Shown: piece by piece, positions 1-7,196 of the stretch
Numbering within the stretch: position 1 is the first letter of the stretch
How the letters are laid out: every line of letters begins with the position of its first letter
Assembly (NCBI GenBank): GCA_030550695.1
Contig: JAUQOX010000053.1
Coordinates: 1 to 13,665 of the forward strand
Reading direction: 5' to 3'
DNA: 13,665 nt
From: Gemmatimonadota bacterium
Lineage (GTDB): Bacteria > Gemmatimonadota > Gemmatimonadetes > Longimicrobiales > Gaopeijiaceae
The notes under the pieces: generated by a model
Database searches by the model: none
The model's input: only the letters and a program-made list of their open reading frames with translations
Told to the model about the DNA's origin: nothing
Position numbers and translations under genes: made by a program

Positions 1-439
1 GACGCCGGACCTTGAGGGTCGCCCTCTCCACCAAGTAAAGGTCGCCCTGGACGCTGCTGACCCGCCACCTGCGGTCCCGGGAAACGGCCCCCGGGGCGGT
101 CAACAAGGCCACGGAGTCGGCCTCCGCTTGGGGAACCTCCTGGGGTTCCCCCCCCGCAGCGGGTACGCGGTAAAGCCGAGGAGACTCGTGCCAGGGCCGG
201 CCCCCGGGGAGCCAGCGGAAATAAATCCAACGGGAGTCGTCGGTCCAGCGCACTTGCGAGGGGGCCTGGCCCACCAGCTCCGGTCCCCTCATGATGGATT
301 CGAGGGTGAGGGGGAAGGAATAGCGCCGGGCAGCCTCAGGCTCCACTTGGGCCAGGGATTGGCCCCAGCCGAGGGCCGAGGGGGCGAAGACGAAGAGGAG
401 CGAAGGGGCCGTCCAGGCCCAAGAGGACATGCGCTTCAT
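1..439 (-). CDS. S9/DPP-IV-type secreted peptidase, N-terminal part (runs off left edge)
   Basis: Only the first 146 residues are in the window; the gene continues past base 1. The start ATG at 439-437 has AGGAG six bases upstream (reading the minus strand), which favours it over the in-frame ATG at 430. Residues 1 to about 31 form a signal peptide: Lys-Arg near the N-terminus, a hydrophobic core, and a likely cut after the SLA before Gln32. The mature part begins with the S9 hallmark 'LTLESIMRGPELVGQ', followed by 'VRWTDDSRWIYFRW', the first blade of a DPP-IV/prolyl-oligopeptidase beta-propeller. The catalytic alpha/beta-hydrolase domain lies outside the window. The expected role is a periplasmic or secreted serine exopeptidase releasing dipeptides. 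It follows pfkA by 171 bases, so it probably has its own promoter. The family call rests on remembered motifs. Confidence 0.72.
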   Translation of the reverse strand, partial: MKRMSSWAWTAPSLLFVFAPSALGWGQSLAQVEPEAARRYSFPLTLESIMRGPELVGQAPSQVRWTDDSRWIYFRWLPGGRPWHESPRLYRVPAAGGEPQEVPQAEADSVALLTAPGAVSRDRRWRVSSVQGDLYLVERATLKVRR

Positions 440-610
440 GAACTGCTCCTGGAAAGAGAGTCGGATCGGGAAGGGGATTGTAGGGGATCTGCCGGCCAGC
501 GTTGCGCCGGGAGAACCTGGAGAAGGCGAGCCGGACCGGCTCCTGGGCCGGAGGGTGCTGGCGTCACGGATGGGAGAGCCGGAAGAAGGGGGCGCCGAAG
601 GACCGAGCCC
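440..610. other. Intergenic region between pfkA and the S9 peptidase gene
   Basis: These 171 bases hold no convincing ORF. They contain a short near-palindrome at 528-542 (GAGCCGG-A-CCGGCTC). On the minus strand it is followed by a pyrimidine-rich but not T-rich stretch, so it could be a weak terminator of pfkA or a protein-binding site. The promoter of the peptidase gene must lie here or further upstream; I could not identify -35/-10 boxes with any confidence. Confidence 0.4.
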
Positions 611-1711
611 TCAATCCCCGAAGGAGATACCGATGGCCCGAGCTGTGCGGACCACATCGCCGTTGACATCCACCAGTTTGGGCCGGGCCAGGGCTTCTCC
701 CAAGGGGACGGCCCGGACATCGGGCGGGTCCAAAGAGACCATGGAGCCGAAATCGCCCCGTTTGACCAGCTCGATGGCGGCTGCGCCGAAGCGGAGGGCC
801 AAAAGGCGGTCGTAGGAGATGGGCTGACCACCCCTCTGAAGGTGACCCAGCACCAGGGAGCGTGTCTCAACCCCGCACATCTCGGCGATCTGCCGGGCCA
901 ACTTCTCGGCGATGCCTCCGTAGCGGGCCTCCTGCCCCGGCCGGGCGGCTTCCACGAAGCTGGGCTCCCCCCCCACCGGTTTGGCCCCCTCGGCGGCCAC
1001 CACGATGGCAAATTCCCGGCCCCTTTCATATCGCTCCCGGATCTTGGCCACCACCTTTTCGATGCGGTACGGGATCTCAGGGATGAGGATCACATCGGCC
1101 GTCCCCGCCACCCCCGAAAACAAGGCGATCCAGCCGGCGTGGCGCCCCATGACCTCCACCACGAAGGTGCGCTTGTGGGCTTCAGCCGTGGAATGGAGTT
1201 TGTCAATGGCGTCCGTCGCCGTTTCCACCGCCGTCAGGAAGCCGAAGGTCATGAGGGTGGACCCCAAGTCGTTGTCAATGGTCTTGGGGATGCCGATGAC
1301 CTGCAAACCCTTGTCCCTGAGGTGGCGGGCGATGCTGAGGGATCCGTCGCCCCCGATGGCTATGAGACAGTCCAGCTTGAGCCTACGGAAGGCCTTGATG
1401 ATCTCGTCGGATCGGTCCACCTCCACAATGGTCCCGTCCGGCTGCCTCTGGGGCCACCGCATGGGATTCCCCCGGTTGGAAGTCCCCAGGATGGTGCCTC
1501 CCACGTGGGTGATCCCTTTGACCGATTCCGCGGTGAGGCGGACGACCCCTTGGCCGTTGTATTTCTCCGGGTCGAGGATCCCCCCGAACCCGTCCCGGAT
1601 CCCGTAGACCTCCCAGCCCTCGTTGATGGCGGCCAGAACCACGGCCCGGATCACGGCATTGAGGCCGGGGGCGTCCCCTCCTCCGGTGTTGATGGCAATG
1701 CGCATGGGCAT
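611..1711 (-). CDS. pfkA: 6-phosphofructokinase (ATP or PPi dependent)
   Basis: This is a 366-residue cytoplasmic enzyme of the PFKA family, which phosphorylates fructose 6-phosphate at C1 in glycolysis. Numbered from the ATG at 1711, it shows GGGDAPGLN (about 10-18), the phosphoryl-donor loop GGDGS (120-124), the catalytic loop PKTIDND (142-148, with Asp146 as the expected base) and the substrate-binding MGRHAGW (188-194). The donor-determining pair is mixed: Gly123 matches ATP enzymes (E. coli Gly104), while Lys143 sits where E. coli has Gly124 and where PPi enzymes have Lys. Family members with this Gly/Lys pair include ATP users, so the donor is uncertain. The ORF is open back to 1795, but that longer form crosses the upstream terminator. 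GAGGAA at 1721-1716 fits the start at 1711; 1705 (MRIAINTGGG) is the alternative. Confidence 0.95.
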   Translation of the reverse strand: MPMRIAINTGGGDAPGLNAVIRAVVLAAINEGWEVYGIRDGFGGILDPEKYNGQGVVRLTAESVKGITHVGGTILGTSNRGNPMRWPQRQPDGTIVEVDRSDEIIKAFRRLKLDCLIAIGGDGSLSIARHLRDKGLQVIGIPKTIDNDLGSTLMTFGFLTAVETATDAIDKLHSTAEAHKRTFVVEVMGRHAGWIALFSGVAGTADVILIPEIPYRIEKVVAKIRERYERGREFAIVVAAEGAKPVGGEPSFVEAARPGQEARYGGIAEKLARQIAEMCGVETRSLVLGHLQRGGQPISYDRLLALRFGAAAIELVKRGDFGSMVSLDPPDVRAVPLGEALARPKLVDVNGDVVRTARAIGISFGD

Positions 1712-1715
1712 GGGT

Positions 1716-1721
1716 TTCCTC
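1716..1721 (-). promoter_or_regulatory. Ribosome binding site deciding the pfkA start
   Basis: GAGGAA on the minus strand, four bases before the ATG at 1711. It supports a start at 1711 instead of the upstream in-frame ATG codons at 1795 and 1762. The ATG at 1705 would be about ten bases from the motif and remains possible. Confidence 0.6.
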
Positions 1722-1764
1722 GAGGCGGCCTGGGTAGCCAGAAGAGCCGCGAAAACCTGCATGG

Positions 1765-1792
1765 AAAAGAAAACGCCCGGCCGGGCCGGGCG
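1765..1792 (-). terminator. Rho-independent terminator after the beta-barrel gene
   Basis: On the minus strand a perfect 7-bp stem (CGCCCGG / CCGGGCG, 1792-1786 with 1780-1774) encloses a 5-base loop and is followed directly by TTTTCTTTT (1773-1765). It lies 72 bases past the stop of the beta-barrel gene and 53 bases before the pfkA start. It should therefore end the lipoprotein/beta-barrel transcript and insulate pfkA. Confidence 0.8.
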
Positions 1793-1864
1793 CAATCGGG
1801 ATCCGGGAGGGAGTCGATCCCTCGCCCTTCGGCCCCCCGGAGCCCTCTCCGGCGGGCGTCCGCC

Positions 1865-3079
1865 CTACCCCCCCAGCCCACGGCGAATGAGGAAGCCCAA
1901 CTCCACCCCCCACAAGCCGTGGGCCTTGCCGTCGGATCCCGTGAGCCGCCCCACCGAAAAGCGGCCGCGAGGGAAGACGTCCATCCACCCCCATAAGCGG
2001 AGGGGGACGTCGAAGCCGCCCCCCGCCAGCCACCCCTCTCCGTCTCCCGACTCCCGGGATTGGTGTCGAACATCCAGACTGGGGCGAACCACCAAGGAGC
2101 CCAGCCGCACGGATCCGTTGAGGCCGGCGGCGGCAAGGTTCTGACTCCCCACAACCACGGTGGTATCACCGATCACGTTCCCCTGGTTGTCCACCAGATC
2201 CAGGAAGGCGTCCCCCTGCTCCCGCCAGATGTCCACGACGTAGAGAGTCCACGTGGAGCGGCCGGTGCGGAAGGAGTAGGAAAGATCCCCCCGCAGGCGC
2301 CGCCCCGGTTGGAAGAGGTTCCTCATTTCTCCGGTGGTCCGCTCGAACCGGTCCTCGGCGAACTGCTGCGCCGTGAACCCCAGAGCGAACTTCCCGCCCT
2401 CCCCCACGTTCCGGTCCAGTCCGATCCGCAGCCGCACCTCGTCACCGGGCTCGAAGGTGAGGGAGCTCCCTGCCGTGGGTTCGAAGCCCTGGGAGAGGCG
2501 GTAGCTGGCCCCCAACCCGAGGTTCCAAGTCCCGACGCGGTGGGCAAGGGCGATGCCGCTGGCCACCGCCCCACCCGTTCCCCACGACGCTTCCCGGAAG
2601 CCCAGGATGTCGGTGGACAGCACGGAAGCCACCACGGCCTCGGCGTCGTTGTGGGCGGATTTCCCCGTGGGGAGGGTGAGGGCCCCGGTGAGGAGGGCCC
2701 AAGGAGCGAGCTGGAACGAGGCCCTCACGTGGGTGTCCACCATTCCCTTGAGGATGAACGTCACCCCTCCCTTTTCCACGCGTCCGTCGGCGTACGCCCC
2801 ATAGAGATCCAGAACGAACCGGTCCCCCAGGGGGAGGGCGTAGGCCACCGGCACAAGGTTCAGGGTGGCCACCTTGGCGCCCAGGCCTTCCTGGAAGGTG
2901 TAGGATTGGAACTGGGTCCCGACGGCCACCGCATGGCGAACTTCCTGGGCATGGGAGGCTGGGGGGCAGGCGACGGCCAGGGCAAGGAGCGCCCCCCAAG
3001 CGAGACCTCGGCGGAGGGAGGTGACCGGGCCGGTACGGGGATCCGGCGTTACCCCCGGGACCACGAACGGGTTTTTCAT
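1865..3079 (-). CDS. Predicted outer-membrane beta-barrel protein, function unknown
   Basis: The protein has 404 residues. A long N-terminus leads into a signal peptide (Arg-Arg at 23-24, hydrophobic core 25-38, likely cut after SHA at 42-44). A lipobox-like Ala-Val-Ala-Cys38 is present but is a poorer fit. From residue 45 onward it alternates short amphipathic strands with Gly/Asp/Asn-rich turns (for example 'LVPVAYALPLGDRFVLDLYG', 'TWNLGLGASYRLSQGF', 'LSYSFRTGRSTWTLYVVDIW'), as expected for an outer-membrane barrel of perhaps 14-18 strands. It does not end on an aromatic residue, though a Phe lies nine residues from the end. The start ATG lies one base after the stop of the upstream lipoprotein gene and has a GGGAGGGG run upstream, so the pair is probably co-translated. 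A terminator follows. A transport or porin-like role is inference. Confidence 0.8.
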   Translation of the reverse strand: MKNPFVVPGVTPDPRTGPVTSLRRGLAWGALLALAVACPPASHAQEVRHAVAVGTQFQSYTFQEGLGAKVATLNLVPVAYALPLGDRFVLDLYGAYADGRVEKGGVTFILKGMVDTHVRASFQLAPWALLTGALTLPTGKSAHNDAEAVVASVLSTDILGFREASWGTGGAVASGIALAHRVGTWNLGLGASYRLSQGFEPTAGSSLTFEPGDEVRLRIGLDRNVGEGGKFALGFTAQQFAEDRFERTTGEMRNLFQPGRRLRGDLSYSFRTGRSTWTLYVVDIWREQGDAFLDLVDNQGNVIGDTTVVVGSQNLAAAGLNGSVRLGSLVVRPSLDVRHQSRESGDGEGWLAGGGFDVPLRLWGWMDVFPRGRFSVGRLTGSDGKAHGLWGVELGFLIRRGLGG

Positions 3080-3080
3080 G

Positions 3081-4463
3081 TCAGTCCCCCCCTCCCGGCC
3101 GGCGGATGACGATCTGGATGGTGGCGGTGGTGGGGGTGGTGACGCCCTCCTGCCCTTTGGACTCCTGGGTGGGGTTGCGGTTCTGCCCTTGCTCCGTCAC
3201 CCCGGAGGTGGTGGAACCGGTGCCGACCAGGGTAGCGGCGGGGGTCGGGACCAGCTCGTTGGCCACCCCTCCCAGGGTGGACAGGGTGGTGGAGGCCACC
3301 CCCGTGGCTGCCAAGCCGGTTTCCGCCGCCTCCACGGCGGGGGGGGCCAGCTCGGCGTCGGCCCGGACGGCCAGGTCGGAGGGGGTGGTGAGGGCAGCCT
3401 GCTGGAGAACCTGGGCCTGGACCTGGGCGGCGGCGGCGGGACGGAAGGCGGGGTCCAGGCCCAGGGCCTGTCGGAAGTACCCTTGGGCCGCTCCGTAATC
3501 CCCCCGGTCCAAGGCCATGAGCCCCTGGCCATAGGCCAGGAAGGCCAGGAGGTTGGCGGCCCGATTGTTGAGGATGGCCTCCCGCTCCGCCGGCGTGAGA
3601 CTCACTCCGAGGGTTTCCAGGATTCGAAAGACGGCGGCCTTTTCCAGGTCGAACAGACGCTGGAGGGCATCTTGTCCGGAAGCTTGTCCTGCGGGGGTTC
3701 CCCGCACGGTGTGGAGGATCTCCGCGTCCAGGCGAAGATTCTCGCCCGGCAGGGTGGAGAGGGCTCCCTGGACCACATGCTCTGCCCGAAGGAGCCTTCC
3801 GGCTCGGGCCCCCGTCTCGGGTTGGGTGAGGCCGGCCTCGGTGAGGGCCATCTCCGTGAGGAGGCTCTGCACCTGGGCCCGCTCCAGGACCCTCAGGCCC
3901 CGGACCAGAGCGAGATCGGTGGTCATCATGTCGGCCATGGCCACCTGGAGGGGCAGGAGGTCCTCGTTGTCCGTCACCACATGAAAGGGGAAGACGGCCA
4001 CCGACCCCTGCAGGGGAGGGGTGGCGGAAAGCTCGGCTTCCCGGGCCAGGGCCGCCCGAGCCTGGGTCCTGAGTTCCTGGCGGGTGATCAGGACCAGCCG
4101 TTTCTGAATCTCTTCCTTCAGGGGACCGTACCGGCCCCTTTCGAGGTATGAAGAATAGGCCTGCCGGGCCTGACCCCATTCTTCCCGGGCCTCATGGACG
4201 AGGCCCAGGTAGAGATAGGCAGCTCCCGAAGCCTCGCCGGTAGCTACCGCCGCCCCGAGGCGGGCTTCGGCTTGGGAAAGGTTGCCGGCCCTGAAGTGGG
4301 CCATGCCGAGGCGGGTCAGGAGTTCGGGGTTCCCGGGCTCGCGGCTCAAGGCGGCCTCCAGCCGGGGAATCTCCGCGGGGTCGGCCCTGGGAATCCGGTG
4401 AAAGCAGCCCGCGACCAAGGGGGGAAGCAAGGCGGCAACCAGGAGGATCCGCGGGTGGGACAT
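3081..4463 (-). CDS. TPR/CsgG-like outer-membrane lipoprotein
   Basis: The protein has 460 residues. AAGGAG (4476-4471) lies seven bases before the ATG at 4463. The ORF is open back to 4964, but that extension runs into the divergent gene and is rejected. Residues 1-20 form a lipoprotein signal ending in the lipobox LVAGC, so Cys20 is lipidated. Residues 30-145 are TPR-like helices. Residues 153-285 resemble the CsgG/FlgO/TolB-N fold: 'VAVFPF', then 'MADMMTTDLALVRGLRVLERAQVQSLLTEM', then 'AEHVVQGAL'. One more TPR lies at about 303-340. The tail (360-460) is rich in Ala, Thr, Gly and Ser and is probably disordered. The beta-barrel gene follows after one base, pointing to a shared outer-membrane role such as secretion or assembly, by analogy with curli-type CsgG. 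Whether it forms a pore is not shown by the sequence. Confidence 0.82.
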   Translation of the reverse strand: MSHPRILLVAALLPPLVAGCFHRIPRADPAEIPRLEAALSREPGNPELLTRLGMAHFRAGNLSQAEARLGAAVATGEASGAAYLYLGLVHEAREEWGQARQAYSSYLERGRYGPLKEEIQKRLVLITRQELRTQARAALAREAELSATPPLQGSVAVFPFHVVTDNEDLLPLQVAMADMMTTDLALVRGLRVLERAQVQSLLTEMALTEAGLTQPETGARAGRLLRAEHVVQGALSTLPGENLRLDAEILHTVRGTPAGQASGQDALQRLFDLEKAAVFRILETLGVSLTPAEREAILNNRAANLLAFLAYGQGLMALDRGDYGAAQGYFRQALGLDPAFRPAAAAQVQAQVLQQAALTTPSDLAVRADAELAPPAVEAAETGLAATGVASTTLSTLGGVANELVPTPAATLVGTGSTTSGVTEQGQNRNPTQESKGQEGVTTPTTATIQIVIRRPGGGD

Positions 4464-4470
4464 GGGGGGA

Positions 4471-4476
4471 CTCCTT
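4471..4476 (-). promoter_or_regulatory. Ribosome binding site of the lipoprotein gene
   Basis: AAGGAG on the minus strand with a seven-base spacer to the ATG at 4463. It confirms the short start that places the signal peptide and lipobox at the N-terminus. Confidence 0.75.
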
Positions 4477-4643
4477 GGGGAGCGGCGACAAGGCCCCGGG
4501 GGAGACAACAAATGCCTCGCATCTCCGGGCCCCGGTGTTGTAAGATTAACATATGGGATTTTGAGCGGCAAAGAGATTCTTCCCCCGAGAAAGGGCAGAA
4601 ACCTGTGGCGGCCTCTTGGGAGGGGGGAAGGCCGTCCTAGCAC

Positions 4644-4649
4644 GGAGGG
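4644..4649 (+). promoter_or_regulatory. Ribosome binding site deciding a TTG start
   Basis: GGAGGG lies seven bases before the TTG at 4657. No in-frame ATG precedes the signal peptide except one at 4462, which would place the peptide internally and make the N-terminus overlap the divergent gene's start. Confidence 0.7.
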
Positions 4650-4656
4650 TAAGCCC

Positions 4657-5370
4657 TTGCGTGTCCCGAAAACCCATTTGGTTGTCCTGGCCCTGGTCCT
4701 CGCACCGGTCTTGCCTGGATCCGGCGGGGGCTGGGCACAGGAACGGTCCGCCAACGTTCCCACGGTGGCGGTGATGGATTTCACCGGGCTCATGGTGGGG
4801 GAAGGGGGTAACTCCGCTCCCCTTGGCAAGGCCGTCTCGGCCATGCTCGTCACCGAGCTTTCGGGGAGGGAAGGGATTCGGGTCATCGAGCGCCAGCGTC
4901 TCCAGGACCTCCTCATGGAACAGCGCCTGACGCTGTCGGGGCGGGTCAGCGAGGAAACGGCCATCCAAGTGGGCCAGATGGTGGGGGCCCAGTACGTGAT
5001 CCACGGTCAGGTCACCAGCATCGGGGACATGACCCGCATGGACATGCGCGCCGTGGACGTGGAGACCTCCGAGGTGCTGGAGGTGCAAAAGCTTTCGGAC
5101 CGGACCAGTGAGCTTCTGTCCATGGTGGTGAGGATGGCGGATCTGTTTATGGCCAAGCTCCAGCTTCAGCCTCCCTCGGGGCGGCCCAGGGCGGAAGAGA
5201 TTCCGGTGGCCGCCACCATAGCCTTCTCGCGGGGAGTGGATTTCGAGGATCGGGGGGAGAAGGAGAAGGCCATCGCCCAATACCGGGAGGCCCTCCGCAT
5301 CTATCCCAACCACCGCGATGCCCAGAAAGCGCTGGAAAGGCTCACCCGTGGCGGAGGGGAAGACCGATGA
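4657..5370 (+). CDS. Exported CsgG-family protein with C-terminal TPR
   Basis: The protein has 237 residues, read from a TTG start with a strong Shine-Dalgarno. Residues 1 to about 27 form a signal peptide (Arg2, Lys5, core 'VVLALVLAPVL', likely cut after Ala27 in GWAQ). Residues 35-165 match the CsgG/FlgO-type fold: 'TVAVMDFTG', 'LGKAVSAMLVTELSG', 'IRVIERQRLQDLLMEQ', 'AQYVIHGQV' and 'MDMRAVDVETSEVLEVQ'. Residues 179-228 form one TPR ('AFSRGVDFEDRGEKEKAIAQYREAL'). There is no lipobox, so it is probably a soluble periplasmic protein, unlike true CsgG. The downstream caspase gene overlaps its stop (ATGA), so the two are translationally coupled. It may present or scaffold substrates, or bind the partner's CsgG-like N-terminal domain; this is inference. 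The other divergent gene also carries this fold. Confidence 0.85.
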   Translation: MRVPKTHLVVLALVLAPVLPGSGGGWAQERSANVPTVAVMDFTGLMVGEGGNSAPLGKAVSAMLVTELSGREGIRVIERQRLQDLLMEQRLTLSGRVSEETAIQVGQMVGAQYVIHGQVTSIGDMTRMDMRAVDVETSEVLEVQKLSDRTSELLSMVVRMADLFMAKLQLQPPSGRPRAEEIPVAATIAFSRGVDFEDRGEKEKAIAQYREALRIYPNHRDAQKALERLTRGGGEDR

Positions 5371-7196
5371 TGGCCATGGCAACATTCCGTTTTCCCCTGT
5401 TCCCTGGGTTCATGGCGGCGGCTCTCCTCACCGCGTTGCCGGCGGACCGGGTCGTCGCCCAGGGGCGCATCGTGTTCCGGAGCGAGCTCCCCCGGACCCT
5501 GGTGTTCGTGGCGGAGAAGGGGGAGGGGGGGGTGGCCGCCCGGGACATCTCTGAATTCCTCCGGGCTGCGGGGTTCCCTCTCATCGATCCGGCGCTGGCC
5601 CATACGGCGGCCCAGAGGGAGCTGGTGGAGAAGGCTCTGGCGGGGGATGAAGGGGCGGCGACCGATCTGGGAAGGGATTTCGGGGCCCAAGTGCTCATCA
5701 TCGGGCGGGCCGATTGGGGGGCGAGGCCGGACCCGGTGGACGGTACCCTGGTGACGGCCACCGCCGAAGTGGCGGTTCGGGCCCTGCGCCTGGACCTGGG
5801 CCGGGTGGTGGCCTCCGCCCGGGGGAACGGAAGGGCCATCGAGGCCACGGAACAAGCCGCCCGCACGAAGGTCGTGCGCCAAGCCACGGGCCAGATCCTC
5901 CAGGGGAGCCCCTTTGTGGGGCAGATCATGAACAACTGGACGGAAATTCCCTGGTCGGATGCCGAGTACTGGCGTCCGGATCCGGGCTCCATCCCCGCCG
6001 CCGTCATGCAGATGGCCGGTGCGGGGCCGGGGCCCGGCGCCGCGACCGGCCCACGGCCAGCCCCCGTGCCTGGTCTCGCCATCCTCTTGGCCGACGTGAG
6101 GCCCTCCAGCCAAGGGGGTGTGCGGGGTCTCGGGGTGGTGAAGGCAGGGGACCGGAGTTCCTCCATTTTCAATCCCGTCCGGCTGGAAGGGGTGGTGACG
6201 GGGGAGGTCCGCAGCGTAACGGTGGAAGGCAAGCCGGCCAACCTGGAGCCCATCAGCCCGGACGAGGCCCGACGCCTGGGCCTGGAAGGTCAGAATGCCC
6301 GGAAGTTCTGGGCCGAGACCAACCTGCCTCTGTCGAAGGATACGGTCACCGTGGTGGCCCAGAGCGCCTCGGGGGCGGTCGCCCGGGCCACCGCGGCCCC
6401 CCGGATCGACAAGCGGTGGGCAGTGGTCATCGGAATCGGGGATTATCGCTCGCCGGACATTCCCGATCTCAAGTATGCCGCCGCGGACGCCCAGGCCATC
6501 TACGACTTCTTGACCAGCCCTGCGGCGGGCCCCTTCGAAAAGGAAAGGGTCCTTCTGCTCAAGGATGCCCATGCCACGGGGGCGGCCATGCGGGAGGCGC
6601 TTTTCGTCTTCCTCCAACAGGCGGACTGGGACGACCTGGTGGTGATCTACTTTGCCGGACACGGGGCACCTGACCCCGCCCGCCCCGACAACCTCTATCT
6701 CCTCCCCCACGACGCGGATCTCAAGTCCCTTGCGGCCACCGGCTTCCCCATGTGGGACGTGAAGACCGCCCTCCGGCGCCAGATCGCTTCCGAACGGGTG
6801 GTGGTCATCGCCGACGCCTGTCACTCGGCCGGGGCGCGGGAAGGCTTGGGTGCGGAAAACGCCATTTCCGAGGGCTTCTCGGAACTCTTCACCCCTTCCC
6901 GGCGCCTCGTGATGACGGCTGCGGACGCCAACGAGTTCTCCTTGGAAGATGCCCGGTGGGGGGGACACGGGGTTTTCACCCACTTCCTTCTGGAAGCCCT
7001 GAAGGGTGCCGGCGATCTGGACCGGAACGGGATCGTGACCTTCACGGAGGCTTTCGACTTCGTTTCCCGGAAAGTGGTGGAGGCGACCCAGGGGCGGCAG
7101 AATCCCCAGAGGGCGGGCCTCGGGGATGTGCCCCTCGCCGTGGTGGAGGGGGGAGCCCGGGGGGAGGAGGGGGGCGGAAGACCTCGCCGGCCCTAG
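5367..7196 (+). CDS. Exported caspase-like (C14) peptidase with CsgG-like N-terminal domain
   Basis: The protein has 609 residues; its ATG overlaps the stop of the preceding gene. Residues 1 to about 32 form a signal peptide (cut near VVAQ). Residues 34-190 resemble a CsgG/FlgT-type domain ('FGAQVLIIGRAD', 'ALRLDLGRVVASARG'). Residues 191-236 are a Pro/Gly-rich linker, and 237-343 look like an Ig-like beta domain. The C14 caspase fold runs from about 350 to 592: 'WAVVIGIGDY' opens it, the catalytic histidine is His432 in FAGHG and the catalytic cysteine is Cys485 in DACHSAG, so the dyad is intact. Residues 550-561 (DLDRNGIVTFTE) fit all key positions of an EF-hand calcium loop. The C-terminus is a Gly/Arg-rich tail. 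Metacaspase-like members cut after Arg or Lys and some need calcium; specificity here is not known. It ends in a stop shared with the convergent gene. Confidence 0.92.
   Translation: MMAMATFRFPLFPGFMAAALLTALPADRVVAQGRIVFRSELPRTLVFVAEKGEGGVAARDISEFLRAAGFPLIDPALAHTAAQRELVEKALAGDEGAATDLGRDFGAQVLIIGRADWGARPDPVDGTLVTATAEVAVRALRLDLGRVVASARGNGRAIEATEQAARTKVVRQATGQILQGSPFVGQIMNNWTEIPWSDAEYWRPDPGSIPAAVMQMAGAGPGPGAATGPRPAPVPGLAILLADVRPSSQGGVRGLGVVKAGDRSSSIFNPVRLEGVVTGEVRSVTVEGKPANLEPISPDEARRLGLEGQNARKFWAETNLPLSKDTVTVVAQSASGAVARATAAPRIDKRWAVVIGIGDYRSPDIPDLKYAAADAQAIYDFLTSPAAGPFEKERVLLLKDAHATGAAMREALFVFLQQADWDDLVVIYFAGHGAPDPARPDNLYLLPHDADLKSLAATGFPMWDVKTALRRQIASERVVVIADACHSAGAREGLGAENAISEGFSELFTPSRRLVMTAADANEFSLEDARWGGHGVFTHFLLEALKGAGDLDRNGIVTFTEAFDFVSRKVVEATQGRQNPQRAGLGDVPLAVVEGGARGEEGGGRPRRP
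7193..7196. other. CTAG palindrome serving as stop codon on both strands
   Basis: Bases 7194-7196 are TAG for the plus-strand caspase gene and 7193-7195 read TAG for the minus-strand HD-GYP gene. The two coding regions overlap by three to four bases, leaving no room for an intergenic terminator between the converging units. Confidence 0.9.

Larger units (their letters stand above)
4464..4656. promoter_or_regulatory. Divergent promoter region between the lipoprotein and CsgG-like genes
   Basis: These 193 bases separate two divergent units, so both promoters are expected here. An AT-rich block (about 4538-4562) stands out against the GC-rich surroundings. On the minus strand TTGCCG (4571-4566), a 17-base spacer and TAATCT (4548-4543) form a possible -35/-10 pair about 80 bases before the lipoprotein start. 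On the plus strand TAAGAT (4541-4546) is a possible -10 with no good -35. An imperfect inverted repeat surrounds the left half: ACAA (4488-4491) with TTGT (4538-4541), and GGAGA (4501-4505) with TCTCC (4522-4526), with GGCCCCGG present in both arms. It might be an operator. The boxes are weak guesses. Confidence 0.4.

Noticed and set aside
528..542. Palindrome GAGCCGG-A-CCGGCTC as a terminator of pfkA
   Set aside because: The loop is only one base in the perfect form and no T-run follows on the minus strand; kept only as a possible site.
128..1996. Long plus-strand ORF (622 codons) across pfkA, and similar long antisense ORFs at 2060-3109, 3021-4151, 8126-9298, 10700-11977 (+) and 5301-7208 (-)
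   Set aside because: Each lies opposite a gene with clear domains. The translations are rich in Gly, Pro, Arg and His without motifs, as expected of stop-poor frames in GC-rich DNA.
1865..3079. Lipoprotein instead of beta-barrel for the gene after the CsgG-like lipoprotein
   Set aside because: The AVAC lipobox-like motif has Ala at -3, and a standard cut site (SHA) follows shortly; the rest alternates like a barrel.
4462..4656. ATG at 4462 as start of the CsgG-like gene
   Set aside because: It overlaps the divergent gene start, lacks a fitting ribosome binding site and puts the signal peptide at residue 66. TTG 4657 has GGAGGG at the right distance.
4464..4964. N-terminal extension of the lipoprotein gene to 4964
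   Set aside because: It would overlap the divergent CsgG-like gene and bury the signal peptide and lipobox; a good ribosome binding site supports 4463.
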